NCBI GenBank assembly: GCA_964597265.1
Contig: CAZQWJ010000032.1
Span: 1-8,513, forward strand
Length of the DNA: 8,513 bases
Direction: 5' to 3'
Source of the DNA: CAZQWJ01 sp964597265
GTDB lineage: Bacteria > Patescibacteriota > 4484-211 > JAGQKX01
Shown: positions 1 through 5,423 of the stretch, in pieces
How the letters are laid out: the number at the start of each line of letters is the position of its first letter
Position numbering within the stretch: the stretch's first letter is position 1
Position numbers and translations under genes: made by a program
The notes under the pieces: generated by a model
Seen by the model: the letters and a program-made list of their open reading frames with translations, nothing else
What the model was told of the DNA's origin: nothing
Databases searched by the model: none

Positions 1-32
1 TTGTTCGCACTCAGACAAGATCTTTACGCTTG

Positions 33-129
33 CCGCGTTAATTCACTCACGTAAAGTTTGACATACGTCAAACTAACGTGGCGCTGTAAACTTCTAAATT
101 CGCTTACGCTCATTAAGAATTTTACGCGG
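33..129. repeat. Nested inverted repeats, non-coding
   Basis: No plausible gene lies in 1-129; the stretch is rich in dyad symmetry. The outer arms CCGCGTTAATTC (33-44) and GAATTTTACGCGG (117-129) are near-perfect inverted repeats. Inside is a hairpin at 48-80, in which CACGT+AGTTTGAC pairs with GTCAAACT+ACGTG around an ATAC loop, with only a 2/1 internal bulge. A second weaker one is at 96-122 (AAATTC/GAATTT arms). Together they could fold as a branched structure. The segment directly follows, on the minus strand, the last tRNA-end repeat copy (130-140). It may be the remnant of another array unit, a small mobile element, or an unrelated structured element. Function unknown; the symmetry is seen directly. 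Confidence 0.5.
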
Positions 130-141
130 TGGTGCCGGAGG

Positions 142-166
142 CGTCAGATGCTGAATGCATCTGACG
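142..166 (-). other. Array unit 2 long hairpin
   Basis: A perfect 10-bp stem (142-151 with 157-166) encloses a 5-nt loop (152-156, TGAAT on +, ATTCA on the minus-strand transcript). On the minus strand it directly precedes the third copy of the tRNA 3'-end sequence, so it occupies the position that the T-arm has in the real tRNA. It shares its place and length with the hairpin at 244-268, but the variable eight stem pairs have a different sequence. Confidence 0.75.
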
Positions 167-193
167 TGTAAGAGAAACACGTTAGGTAGGCGG

Positions 194-209
194 TTCAGAC
201 TTGTTTGAA
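194..209 (-). other. Array unit 2 short hairpin with CTTG loop
   Basis: TTCAGA (194-199) can pair with TTTGAA (204-209), including one G-T pair, around the loop CTTG (CAAG on the minus strand). It corresponds to the stronger hairpin at 295-312. The core ACTTGT is identical in both while the stems differ yet remain paired, which suggests the fold is preserved. Confidence 0.55.
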
Positions 210-243
210 TGGCTTTGTATAACCATCATCATGGTGCCGGAGG

Positions 244-268
244 CGCAAAGTACATTCAGTACTTTGCG
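244..268 (-). other. Array unit 1 long hairpin
   Basis: A perfect 10-bp stem (244-253 with 259-268) encloses the loop 254-258 (ATTCA on +, TGAAT on the minus-strand transcript). It directly precedes the second tRNA-end copy on the minus strand. Its loop is the exact reverse complement of the loop at 152-156, so the two hairpins could make a 5-bp loop-loop contact. No T-run follows, so it is not an ordinary intrinsic terminator. Confidence 0.75.
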
Positions 269-294
269 TGTAGTAGTTACAGGCAAAGTAGGAA

Positions 295-312
295 GTCCGA
301 ACTTGTTCGGAC
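295..312 (-). other. Array unit 1 short hairpin with CTTG loop
   Basis: GTCCGAA (295-301) pairs perfectly with TTCGGAC (306-312) around CTTG (302-305). It is the counterpart of 194-209, with a different but fully paired stem. It lies about 30 nt beyond the tRNA 3' end in the direction of transcription. Confidence 0.7.
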
Positions 313-343
313 GGTATCAGATACTATCGCCGAACCATCATCA

Positions 344-431
344 TGGTGCCGGAGGAGAGACTCGAACTCTCACGGTTTATTCAACCATTGGTTTTTGAGA
401 CCAACGCGTCTGCCAGTTCCGCCACTCCGGC
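344..431 (-). tRNA. tRNA-Leu (anticodon CAA), CCA encoded
   Basis: Read on the minus strand, the 88-nt gene has a 7-bp acceptor stem (GCCGGAG at 431-425 with CTCCGGC at 354-348), discriminator A and an encoded CCA (346-344). The anticodon stem TTGGT/ACCAA holds the loop CTCAAAA, with anticodon CAA at 397-395, which reads the Leu codon UUG. A long variable arm (GGTT/AACC stem) marks it as class II. The T-arm GAGAG-TTCGAGT-CTCTC is canonical. The gene starts 34 nt after the stop of the upstream minus-strand glycosyltransferase gene, so read-through transcription is possible. No separate promoter is obvious in the short gap. Its 3' end is the source of the repeat array that follows. Confidence 0.96.
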
Positions 432-465
432 TGGAGTTAGAGCTTATTGTACCAAATTAGATACA

Positions 466-1965
466 TTACGGCGCGTTGCGGTTGGTGACTTGGTACAGTC
501 GGATATTTTCGGGTGAGACATATGTATAATCAAGCAGCTCCAATGTGTACCTGTTGGGTAATGATGCCAACCCGTCGGGTGTCGAAATATACACAAAACT
601 AGAAGGTAACGGTTCTTGTATCGCCTGTGCCCATGAGATAGGGGACAATTGTCCTTCAGAGTAAAAATATATGAGAGATGCTTTGTGTATAGGCGCGGCA
701 AAAATAATAGGGCTATTTGTGTACTCATTATTTTCTAATAGATACGTAACCATAGCATATTCTTCCCGTGGGAGCGATTGATAGGCGGGTATGTTTTTAG
801 TCGCATACGCATGTAACTGTGTCATACATACCCAACCGACGCCACCGACCAATATGCCTTGTGATACACGTGGGTATTTGATAAACACCTCGCCCAATGT
901 ATGGATTCCCAGTGTCAATAGTAGCGCAGTTATGGGGAGGATATGGAGAATCCGTTGTGAAGCGATAGGAGTTTCGGTCAAAACAGTGCCAAAGATTAGT
1001 GTACATATAAATACCAGTAAGACCAAAGCGCTGGAAATGTCTTTTTGAACTAATTGTCGGATCGACACGATAAGCCCAAACACCAGCAGGACGACCAATG
1101 TCCAGTGAACAAGTAACGGCTGGTCGATGTAATGCGCACCACTACCGTTAAAAGGATAATCCCAGAATGACTTCACTGTTATGGAAAGATTGGCGAGGAT
1201 TGTTTTGAAGGTAAATACATCTTGTCGGTCGCCAAACAAAAAATCACCCTTGTCCGCCTGGAGAAAAAGCGACAACGCGATGATCCCATATCCGGCAATA
1301 AACATTGCTATGTGCCGAACCATCTGACGGAAGTGTGATTTTTTGAATATGATGATGCAGATTGCGATGAGTGGTGTGAGGTAGGAAGAAAGGTAAAAGT
1401 ACATGCCTGCCCCTGCTGCCAGTCCTGCTCCAAATATCAGCAATCGTTGCGGTCTATTTGCTGTCTGTACATTATCTAGCACCCGTTGCAGCAACACAAT
1501 CGTTGCCATGAGGAAAAACGTAGACTGGATATTTTGGTAGCCGGTCATACCAAAGTGTATGGCCGCAGGTAGTGTAGCATAGATAGCACCGGCGGCAAGT
1601 CCAAACCACCTGCCTCGCCAGCGCGCGCCAAATATCCCAACCAACACCGCAATGCCATAATCAGTAATGAGCGCAAATACTTTGGCGGTCCACACCGCCG
1701 GCCCCAGAATATAAATAATGGCTCCTTGCAGGTAATACCACAGGGTAGGGAAATAGGCGACTGTGCCTAATGTGAAGCCAAAAAAGTGCCAATCGTTTTG
1801 CCGCAGAGAAGTAGTGAATACGTCCAGTGCTGTTTTGCTCAGCATAGCTTCGTCATTATGAAACATCACCATTTCTGGATCTAGCATGATGTAGACACGA
1901 ATGGCATACACAACAGATAGTAGAATAAGCGACAGGATGAAAAGAATAAACCGGCGCGATGGCAT
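466..1965 (-). CDS. GT-C type membrane glycosyltransferase (PMT/ArnT-like)
   Basis: The 499-residue polytopic protein has an N-terminal membrane segment (about residues 6-27) and many further hydrophobic segments up to about residue 385. A soluble C-terminal part of about 110 residues follows. Just after the first segment is HNDEA (36-40). An acidic Asp-Glu pair in the first outer loop is the hallmark of the GT39/GT83-like GT-C enzymes, where the Asp acts in transfer from a polyprenyl-phosphate sugar. Length and topology suit the family. The likely role is transfer of a sugar from a lipid carrier to a protein or envelope glycan outside the membrane; the acceptor cannot be told. The ATG (1965-1963) has no clear Shine-Dalgarno sequence. 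The gene diverges from efp across 55 bp, and tRNA-Leu follows 34 nt after its TAA stop. The superfamily call is fairly sure, the substrate unknown. Confidence 0.75.
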   Translation of the reverse strand: MPSRRFILFILSLILLSVVYAIRVYIMLDPEMVMFHNDEAMLSKTALDVFTTSLRQNDWHFFGFTLGTVAYFPTLWYYLQGAIIYILGPAVWTAKVFALITDYGIAVLVGIFGARWRGRWFGLAAGAIYATLPAAIHFGMTGYQNIQSTFFLMATIVLLQRVLDNVQTANRPQRLLIFGAGLAAGAGMYFYLSSYLTPLIAICIIIFKKSHFRQMVRHIAMFIAGYGIIALSLFLQADKGDFLFGDRQDVFTFKTILANLSITVKSFWDYPFNGSGAHYIDQPLLVHWTLVVLLVFGLIVSIRQLVQKDISSALVLLVFICTLIFGTVLTETPIASQRILHILPITALLLTLGIHTLGEVFIKYPRVSQGILVGGVGWVCMTQLHAYATKNIPAYQSLPREEYAMVTYLLENNEYTNSPIIFAAPIHKASLIYFYSEGQLSPISWAQAIQEPLPSSFVYISTPDGLASLPNRYTLELLDYTYVSPENIRLYQVTNRNAP

Positions 1966-1974
1966 AATACTACT

Positions 1975-2016
1975 TTAGCATGCTTTACACAGTAGTATAT
2001 AATGGGTCGGAAGGAG
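1975..2016 (+). promoter_or_regulatory. efp promoter and ribosome binding site
   Basis: TTAGCA (1975-1980), a 17-bp spacer and a consensus TATAAT (1998-2003) form a sigma70-like promoter. It is followed closely by AAGGAG (2011-2016), 4 nt before the efp ATG. This implies a very short leader of about 10 nt. A TATACT on the opposite strand (1999-1994) overlaps the -10 box and could serve the divergent glycosyltransferase gene, but I see no good -35 for it. Confidence 0.5.
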
Positions 2017-2020
2017 AAAT

Positions 2021-2596
2021 ATGGCATTATCCGTACAAAATCTACGAGCAGGAACAATCTTCAGAGAAGATGGCAAAACCTATGCAGTGTTGTCGTACCA
2101 TCATCATAAGATGGGACGTGGCAAAGCCATTATCCGCGTCAAGGTGCGCGATATTGGGTTTGGGGGAACGCGCGAAGTTACATTCAACAACAATGCCAGT
2201 GTGGACGAAGTAGAGGTTCGGCGCCGAAACCTTGAGTTTGTGTATGTTGACCAGCGCAAGCGGGAAGTGATCTTTTCCGAACCAGACACCAAAAAACGCA
2301 TTACATTGCCCACTGATGTGGTAGGAGAGGAACAGTTGGGATACTTGACCGCAGGTACTAAGGTACAGGCGATGTTTGTAGGTGAGGCTGAGGAAGTTTT
2401 GGCCATCGAGTTGCCAATGACAGTGGATTTGCGTGTAGAAGAAACCGGTCCGTCAGAAAAAGGCGATACCGCAGGTGCGGCGCGCAAACCCGCTACTATG
2501 GAAACGGGGTTGGTCGTTCAAGTACCAATGTTTGTAAAAAATGGCGAGGTGTTACGGATAAACACCCAAACTGGAGAGTATAAAGAGAGAGTATAG
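2021..2596 (+). CDS. efp: Elongation factor P
   Basis: EF-P binds between the P and E sites of stalled ribosomes and promotes peptide bond formation at polyproline stretches. The 191-residue length is normal. The N-terminal KOW-like domain (about 1-65), the middle OB domain (about 66-128) and the C-terminal OB domain are all present. The last contains the family signature from DTAGAARKPATMETG to a TGEYKERV-type end. The loop that meets the P-site tRNA reads K30-M-G-R33-G-K-A and aligns without gaps to KPGKGQA of E. coli. The modified Lys (K34 in E. coli) is therefore Arg33 here, and the loop proline is Met31. Arg at this position is known in the EarP-rhamnosylated type; no earP gene lies in the window, so modification is open. 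The start is well supported by AAGGAG and the promoter just upstream. Confidence 0.97.
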   Translation: MALSVQNLRAGTIFREDGKTYAVLSYHHHKMGRGKAIIRVKVRDIGFGGTREVTFNNNASVDEVEVRRRNLEFVYVDQRKREVIFSEPDTKKRITLPTDVVGEEQLGYLTAGTKVQAMFVGEAEEVLAIELPMTVDLRVEETGPSEKGDTAGAARKPATMETGLVVQVPMFVKNGEVLRINTQTGEYKERV

Positions 2597-2719
2597 ATGG
2601 AAGATGAGAGAGAAAAGAGAAAAATTCAAAGATACAGAGTAAATCTTTATAGATTGCATCTGCAACTTTGCTCTTTGCTTTTTGAAGTTTAAACTTACTA
2701 TATCTGCCCAAGATGATAC
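2597..2719. other. efp to zinc-ribbon gene spacer
   Basis: This 123-bp A+T-rich spacer has a purine-rich start and a perfect 12-bp palindrome AAGTTTAAACTT (2685-2696). A weak promoter candidate for the next gene is TTGCTT (2675-2680) and TATATC (2699-2704), 18 bp apart. I see no convincing intrinsic terminator for efp. Confidence 0.35.
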
Positions 2720-3100
2720 ATGGACTTTTGGCTTTTTATACAAATTGCATTAGTGGCATTTTTTGTTCTGGTACCTGTAACAGTGCTGGCGTTTTTGCTA
2801 TGGATTAAGCGGGTTATTGATGAAAATCGAGACCTGGCAAAAAAAGAGCTAGAAATGTGGTCTGACGAGGAAGGCGCATTCGGTCGATGCGACGTATGTA
2901 CAGAACCAATAAGAAAGGGGTTTCAGTTTTGCCCAGTTTGTCACAAGAAACTTGGCAATCGATGCCCATCATGCCATCGTTTTTTGCAGATCAAATGGAC
3001 CAAATGTCCATATTGTGGAGATGACTACACTGTCGAAACCGTAAGTGGGAAGACAGAAGATTTCTCCACAAGGCCTACCTCCGCAGGCAGGTCGAAATGA
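2720..3100 (+). CDS. Membrane-anchored double zinc-ribbon protein
   Basis: The 126-residue protein has an N-terminal membrane segment (about residues 5-28). A charged linker with a short helical look (about 30-50) follows, then four CxxC pairs: C57/C60, C71/C74, C82/C85 and C96/C99. Taken in order they make two zinc-ribbon units, as in the double zinc-ribbon (DZR) family. The zinc-binding part most likely faces the cytoplasm, inferred from the positive KR flanking residues 30-31. Such modules usually mediate protein or nucleic-acid contacts; no catalytic motif is seen and the specific role is unknown. The ATG has no evident Shine-Dalgarno sequence. The last residues are encoded by a CCT/AGG-rich near-palindrome (3073-3091), so the tail may be recently acquired. 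The M16 peptidase gene follows after 45 bp. Confidence 0.8.
   Translation: MDFWLFIQIALVAFFVLVPVTVLAFLLWIKRVIDENRDLAKKELEMWSDEEGAFGRCDVCTEPIRKGFQFCPVCHKKLGNRCPSCHRFLQIKWTKCPYCGDDYTVETVSGKTEDFSTRPTSAGRSK
3073..3091. repeat. Short near-palindrome at the gene end
   Basis: GCCTACCTCCGCAGGCAGG forms a hairpin: CCT-A-CCT pairs with AGG-C-AGG around CCGC, with one mismatch. It overlaps the last codons of the zinc-ribbon gene, ending 9 nt before the end of the TGA. It has the look of a small interspersed repeat, but only one copy is in the window. It is not followed by a T-run, so it is not a typical terminator. Confidence 0.4.
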
Positions 3101-3145
3101 CGGTTACTGTTGAAGAAGCAAACTCATCAGACTAACCACTAGTAT

Positions 3146-4438
3146 ATGCATATTACTCACACAGTCAAAAATATCGGCGACGGACTGCAGCTTTTGCTCA
3201 TTCCCCTCGAACAATCTCCATCGGTAACGGTGTCGATATTTGCCGGCGTGGGTGCACGTCATGAAGATGCGGCAGAGAATGGTATATCTCACATTATCGA
3301 GCACATGGCATTTAAGGGCACAACCCATCGTCCCACGAGAACGATAATAGATGAAGAGATTGCCTCTATCGGTGGGGAAAGTAACGCAGGAACGGGGTAT
3401 GAATTTACCTATTATTACGTAAAAGTGCCGGCATATCAATGGAAAAAAGCCCTCGATATTGTATCCGATCTCACGCTCAATCCAACATACCCCGAAGAAG
3501 AATTGGAAAAAGAAAAGACAGTCATCGTACAGGAATATCGTATGTATGAGGATAATCCGCAGCGAAAACTGCATGCTGAGTTTCGCGATCTTATGTGGCC
3601 GGATCATCCGTTGGGTAGGCGCATTTCCGGCGATCCGCAGACGATCATGGCCGCGACATGCGACAGTATGCGAATATTTCGCAACAGGCATTACACGCGC
3701 AACAATCTGCTGATTGCAATCAGCGGCAATTTTGACGAGGCGCAGGTAGAGAGCTTTGTCCGGGAGTATTTTGCCGCCCTGCCAAAAGGGGAGCCAGTAT
3801 CAGTAGTGCCTGCGGATACCACACAGCCACGTGACCGTTTTCTCCATATCAAACGAAAACAAGAGGCCACTGATATGCTTGTTGGATTCAAGGGCTTCAA
3901 TCGCACGCAACAGGAGGATCTGGATGTGTTGGGTGTGATGAATACGATTTTGGGTGGTGGCTCCAACTCTCGCTTGTTTCGGCGTGTACGCGACGAACTG
4001 GGTTTGAGCTACTACATTGGTTCGGGGCACACAGATTATGTGGACGATGGGGTGTTGTATGTGGCAGCGGGTGTAATGCCCGATAATGTGTCAGCAGCAC
4101 TAGAGGCTATGCTGGTCGAATGCCAAAAAATGGCGCAAGAACCGGTAACACAAAAAGAACTACACACCGCCAAGGAGTATCTCAAAGGTCGTATGTTGAT
4201 GGATTTGGAAACAAGCGATGATATATTGCAGTTTTTCGCGTTTCAACAGCTCTTGGAGCCTGGTATCCGCACGCCTGATGAGTTACTTGCACGTCTTGAT
4301 GTTATTACTGCTGAGGATATTTTGCGCGTGGCACAGGAAATTTTTGTCCCAGGTAACGTGTACTTCGGCATGATCGGAAATTCTCCAACCGGTGTGAGTA
4401 AAGAGGTCAAAAAGCTGGTGGGTGGGGCGTTTAGGTAG
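3146..4438 (+). CDS. M16 family zinc metallopeptidase
   Basis: This is a 430-residue M16 (pitrilysin-type) peptidase, close in size to the bacterial mitochondrial-processing-peptidase-like group. The inverted zinc motif is complete: H49-I-I-E52-H53 followed after 76 residues by E130, matching HxxEHx76E. H49, H53 and E130 should bind zinc and E52 should be the general base. The catalytic M16 domain covers about residues 10-155. The second, inactive-type M16 domain follows (about 165-350), with GGGSNSRLFRRVRDELGLSY-like text at about 268-290 typical of this domain. No signal peptide is visible, so it is probably cytoplasmic. The family degrades peptides or removes presequences; the substrate here is unknown. 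The ATG has no strong Shine-Dalgarno sequence; upstream in-frame options are not better. Confidence 0.93.
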   Translation: MHITHTVKNIGDGLQLLLIPLEQSPSVTVSIFAGVGARHEDAAENGISHIIEHMAFKGTTHRPTRTIIDEEIASIGGESNAGTGYEFTYYYVKVPAYQWKKALDIVSDLTLNPTYPEEELEKEKTVIVQEYRMYEDNPQRKLHAEFRDLMWPDHPLGRRISGDPQTIMAATCDSMRIFRNRHYTRNNLLIAISGNFDEAQVESFVREYFAALPKGEPVSVVPADTTQPRDRFLHIKRKQEATDMLVGFKGFNRTQQEDLDVLGVMNTILGGGSNSRLFRRVRDELGLSYYIGSGHTDYVDDGVLYVAAGVMPDNVSAALEAMLVECQKMAQEPVTQKELHTAKEYLKGRMLMDLETSDDILQFFAFQQLLEPGIRTPDELLARLDVITAEDILRVAQEIFVPGNVYFGMIGNSPTGVSKEVKKLVGGAFR

Positions 4439-4473
4439 AGCAGGGACAAATAGCACGTTGGGGCAAGAGCAGG

Positions 4474-4479
4474 TATACT
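4474..4479 (+). promoter_or_regulatory. Candidate -10 box next to the start codon
   Basis: TATACT lies 6 nt before the ATG of the Lgt-like gene, which has no proper Shine-Dalgarno sequence. Initiation about 7 nt downstream would give a leaderless transcript starting at the ATG. No clear -35 box sits at the right distance, so this is tentative. Confidence 0.3.
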
Positions 4480-4485
4480 GTAGGT

Positions 4486-5109
4486 ATGGTGCTTTTGTTT
4501 CTTTTACTGGTCGGGGCGATGATCGCTTCGTTCGTTGTTTGGCTGCAGTTTCGACATGATCACTATGATGAAAAGCGTATTGTTGACGTCATTTTGTTGA
4601 CGTTTGTTAGCGTTGTCTTGGGCGCGCAGTTTGGCGCCATTGGGGAATATGTGAATACAATGCGCGATGTGGTGCAAACTTCGTTGTACAGTAATCCTCT
4701 GGAGTTGAGCCTGCACGGGGGATTGCTATTGCCCTTAGTAGCAATATTTTTCTTTGTTCGTCGGGTAGACTGGCCAATACTCAAAACATACGACCGCGTT
4801 GTCTTGGGTTTGCTGATTGGCGGGTTGTTTTTCTCACTGAGTGTAGCGGGTTTGGGAAATAAGATCGCGTTATATCCGATCATATTGGCTGGACAGATCG
4901 CAGTTCCTATTTGGGTCATTAGCTTATTGTGTCTGGCGGGTATCGGAATTTGGTGGGCACTGTTACGCAAGCGTGGTATCCCGGGCGAAGTATTATTTTT
5001 GGCGTGTTTGTGCGTACCACGGGAGCTTTTTTTGTTGACAGGGGTAGTGGGCTGGCTTATCATACGATATAGGCAATTATGGCGGAACAAACGACGGAAA
5101 AACAATTAA
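4486..5109 (+). CDS. Lgt-like membrane protein, degenerate
   Basis: The 207-residue protein has about six or seven membrane segments. It resembles prolipoprotein diacylglyceryl transferase (Lgt), which attaches diacylglycerol to the lipobox cysteine, but is shorter than the usual 260-290 residues. Family-like features in order are a VVLGAQFGAIGEY stretch (about 43-55, cf. the GARLGYV-like segment), LSLHGGLL (74-81, cf. the conserved HGGL of Lgt), an Asp-started helix (about 102-120) and PREL near the C-terminus. The Arg and Asn/Glu motif after that helix, needed for activity in E. coli Lgt (around R143-E151), is not recognisable. It may be a diverged enzyme or a non-catalytic relative. Position supports a lipoprotein link: it overlaps the TraR/DksA gene by 31 nt, and lspA follows. 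Family call moderate, activity doubtful. Confidence 0.6.
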   Translation: MVLLFLLLVGAMIASFVVWLQFRHDHYDEKRIVDVILLTFVSVVLGAQFGAIGEYVNTMRDVVQTSLYSNPLELSLHGGLLLPLVAIFFFVRRVDWPILKTYDRVVLGLLIGGLFFSLSVAGLGNKIALYPIILAGQIAVPIWVISLLCLAGIGIWWALLRKRGIPGEVLFLACLCVPRELFLLTGVVGWLIIRYRQLWRNKRRKNN

Positions 5110-5423
5110 TTGAGAAGCAACAGCAGTTACAAGAACAACTCGAGGAGTTGCAAAAGAGTGATCCTAGTGCGAATCAGTTTCGGGGAGTAGAGAATAGCCC
5201 TGAAGATGATGGCGACGAGACTGAGGTAGGCAATCGTATGTCTGCTACGCGCAGGATTATTCGCGAGCAGCTTCGCCGGGTTACGAATGCTTTGCACAAA
5301 TTGCGACACGGCAGTTACTCTGTGTGTGATCGCTGTGGCAAGCCAATCAGCAAGGAGCGCCTTGAAGCTGTGCCCGAAGCGACGTATTGTATAGATTGTG
5401 AACGAGTACTCGAAAACAAATAA
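5079..5423 (+). CDS. TraR/DksA family zinc-finger protein
   Basis: The 114-residue protein has an N-terminal helical, Gln/Glu-rich coiled-coil arm (about 6-27), an acidic tip P41-E-D-D-G-D46-E, a second helix (about 50-77) and a C4 zinc finger with C83-x2-C86 and C104-x2-C107. This is the layout of DksA/TraR proteins, which insert the coiled coil into the RNA polymerase secondary channel. The tip has the DxxD spacing (D43, D46) but Thr where DksA has the conserved Ala. It is shorter than E. coli DksA (151) and longer than TraR (73), like YteA/YlyA-type relatives. It overlaps the upstream gene by 31 nt and the downstream lspA by 26 nt, so translation is probably coupled. A role in transcription control is inferred; its targets are unknown. 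Confidence 0.88.
   Translation: MAEQTTEKQLIEKQQQLQEQLEELQKSDPSANQFRGVENSPEDDGDETEVGNRMSATRRIIREQLRRVTNALHKLRHGSYSVCDRCGKPISKERLEAVPEATYCIDCERVLENK

Larger units (their letters stand above)
130..354 (-). repeat. Repeat array carrying tRNA-Leu 3'-end sequence
   Basis: The 11 bp that form the tRNA-Leu 3' end (CTCCGGC acceptor strand, A discriminator, CCA; 344-354) recur exactly at 232-242 and 130-140, giving units of 112 and 102 bp. Between the first two copies the identity extends to 22 bp (333-354 and 221-242). Between the last two it extends to 14 bp (232-245 and 130-143). The unit interiors are diverged but alignable: each has a hairpin with a CTTG loop (+ strand), a block containing CGTGTA, and a 10-bp hairpin abutting the tRNA-end copy. 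The 5' acceptor partner GCCGGAG occurs only in the true tRNA, so the copies are not whole tRNAs. On the minus strand the array lies directly downstream of the tRNA and would be co-transcribed with it. The arrangement resembles the repeats after E. coli tyrT, which also contain the tRNA terminus. Function is unknown. Confidence 0.8.

Noticed and set aside
58..63. TTGACA as a promoter -35
   Set aside because: It is part of a hairpin arm, and no -10 box follows at 16-18 bp.
66..187. Integron attC-like site: GTTAGGT at 181-187 and an upstream complementary CTAACG
   Set aside because: The left partner does not fit RYYYAAC, there is no cassette gene or integrase, and the repeats are better explained by the tRNA-end array.
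142..312. Hairpins as intrinsic terminators of the tRNA transcript
   Set aside because: None is followed by a T-run on the minus strand.
130..354. CRISPR array
   Set aside because: The constant blocks are short, the intervals are 80-90 bp with internal homology and hairpins, and no cas genes are present.
201..460. Short plus-strand open frames over the repeats and the tRNA
   Set aside because: They run through the tRNA in antisense and through structured repeats, and have no family-like content.
3104..3691. 195-codon minus-strand open frame
   Set aside because: It lies opposite the well-supported M16 catalytic domain and its protein is composed of Cys/His/Arg-rich shadow sequence.
4563..5105. 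180-codon minus-strand open frame
   Set aside because: It is antisense to the Lgt-like gene, whose membrane segments and operon overlap are far better supported.
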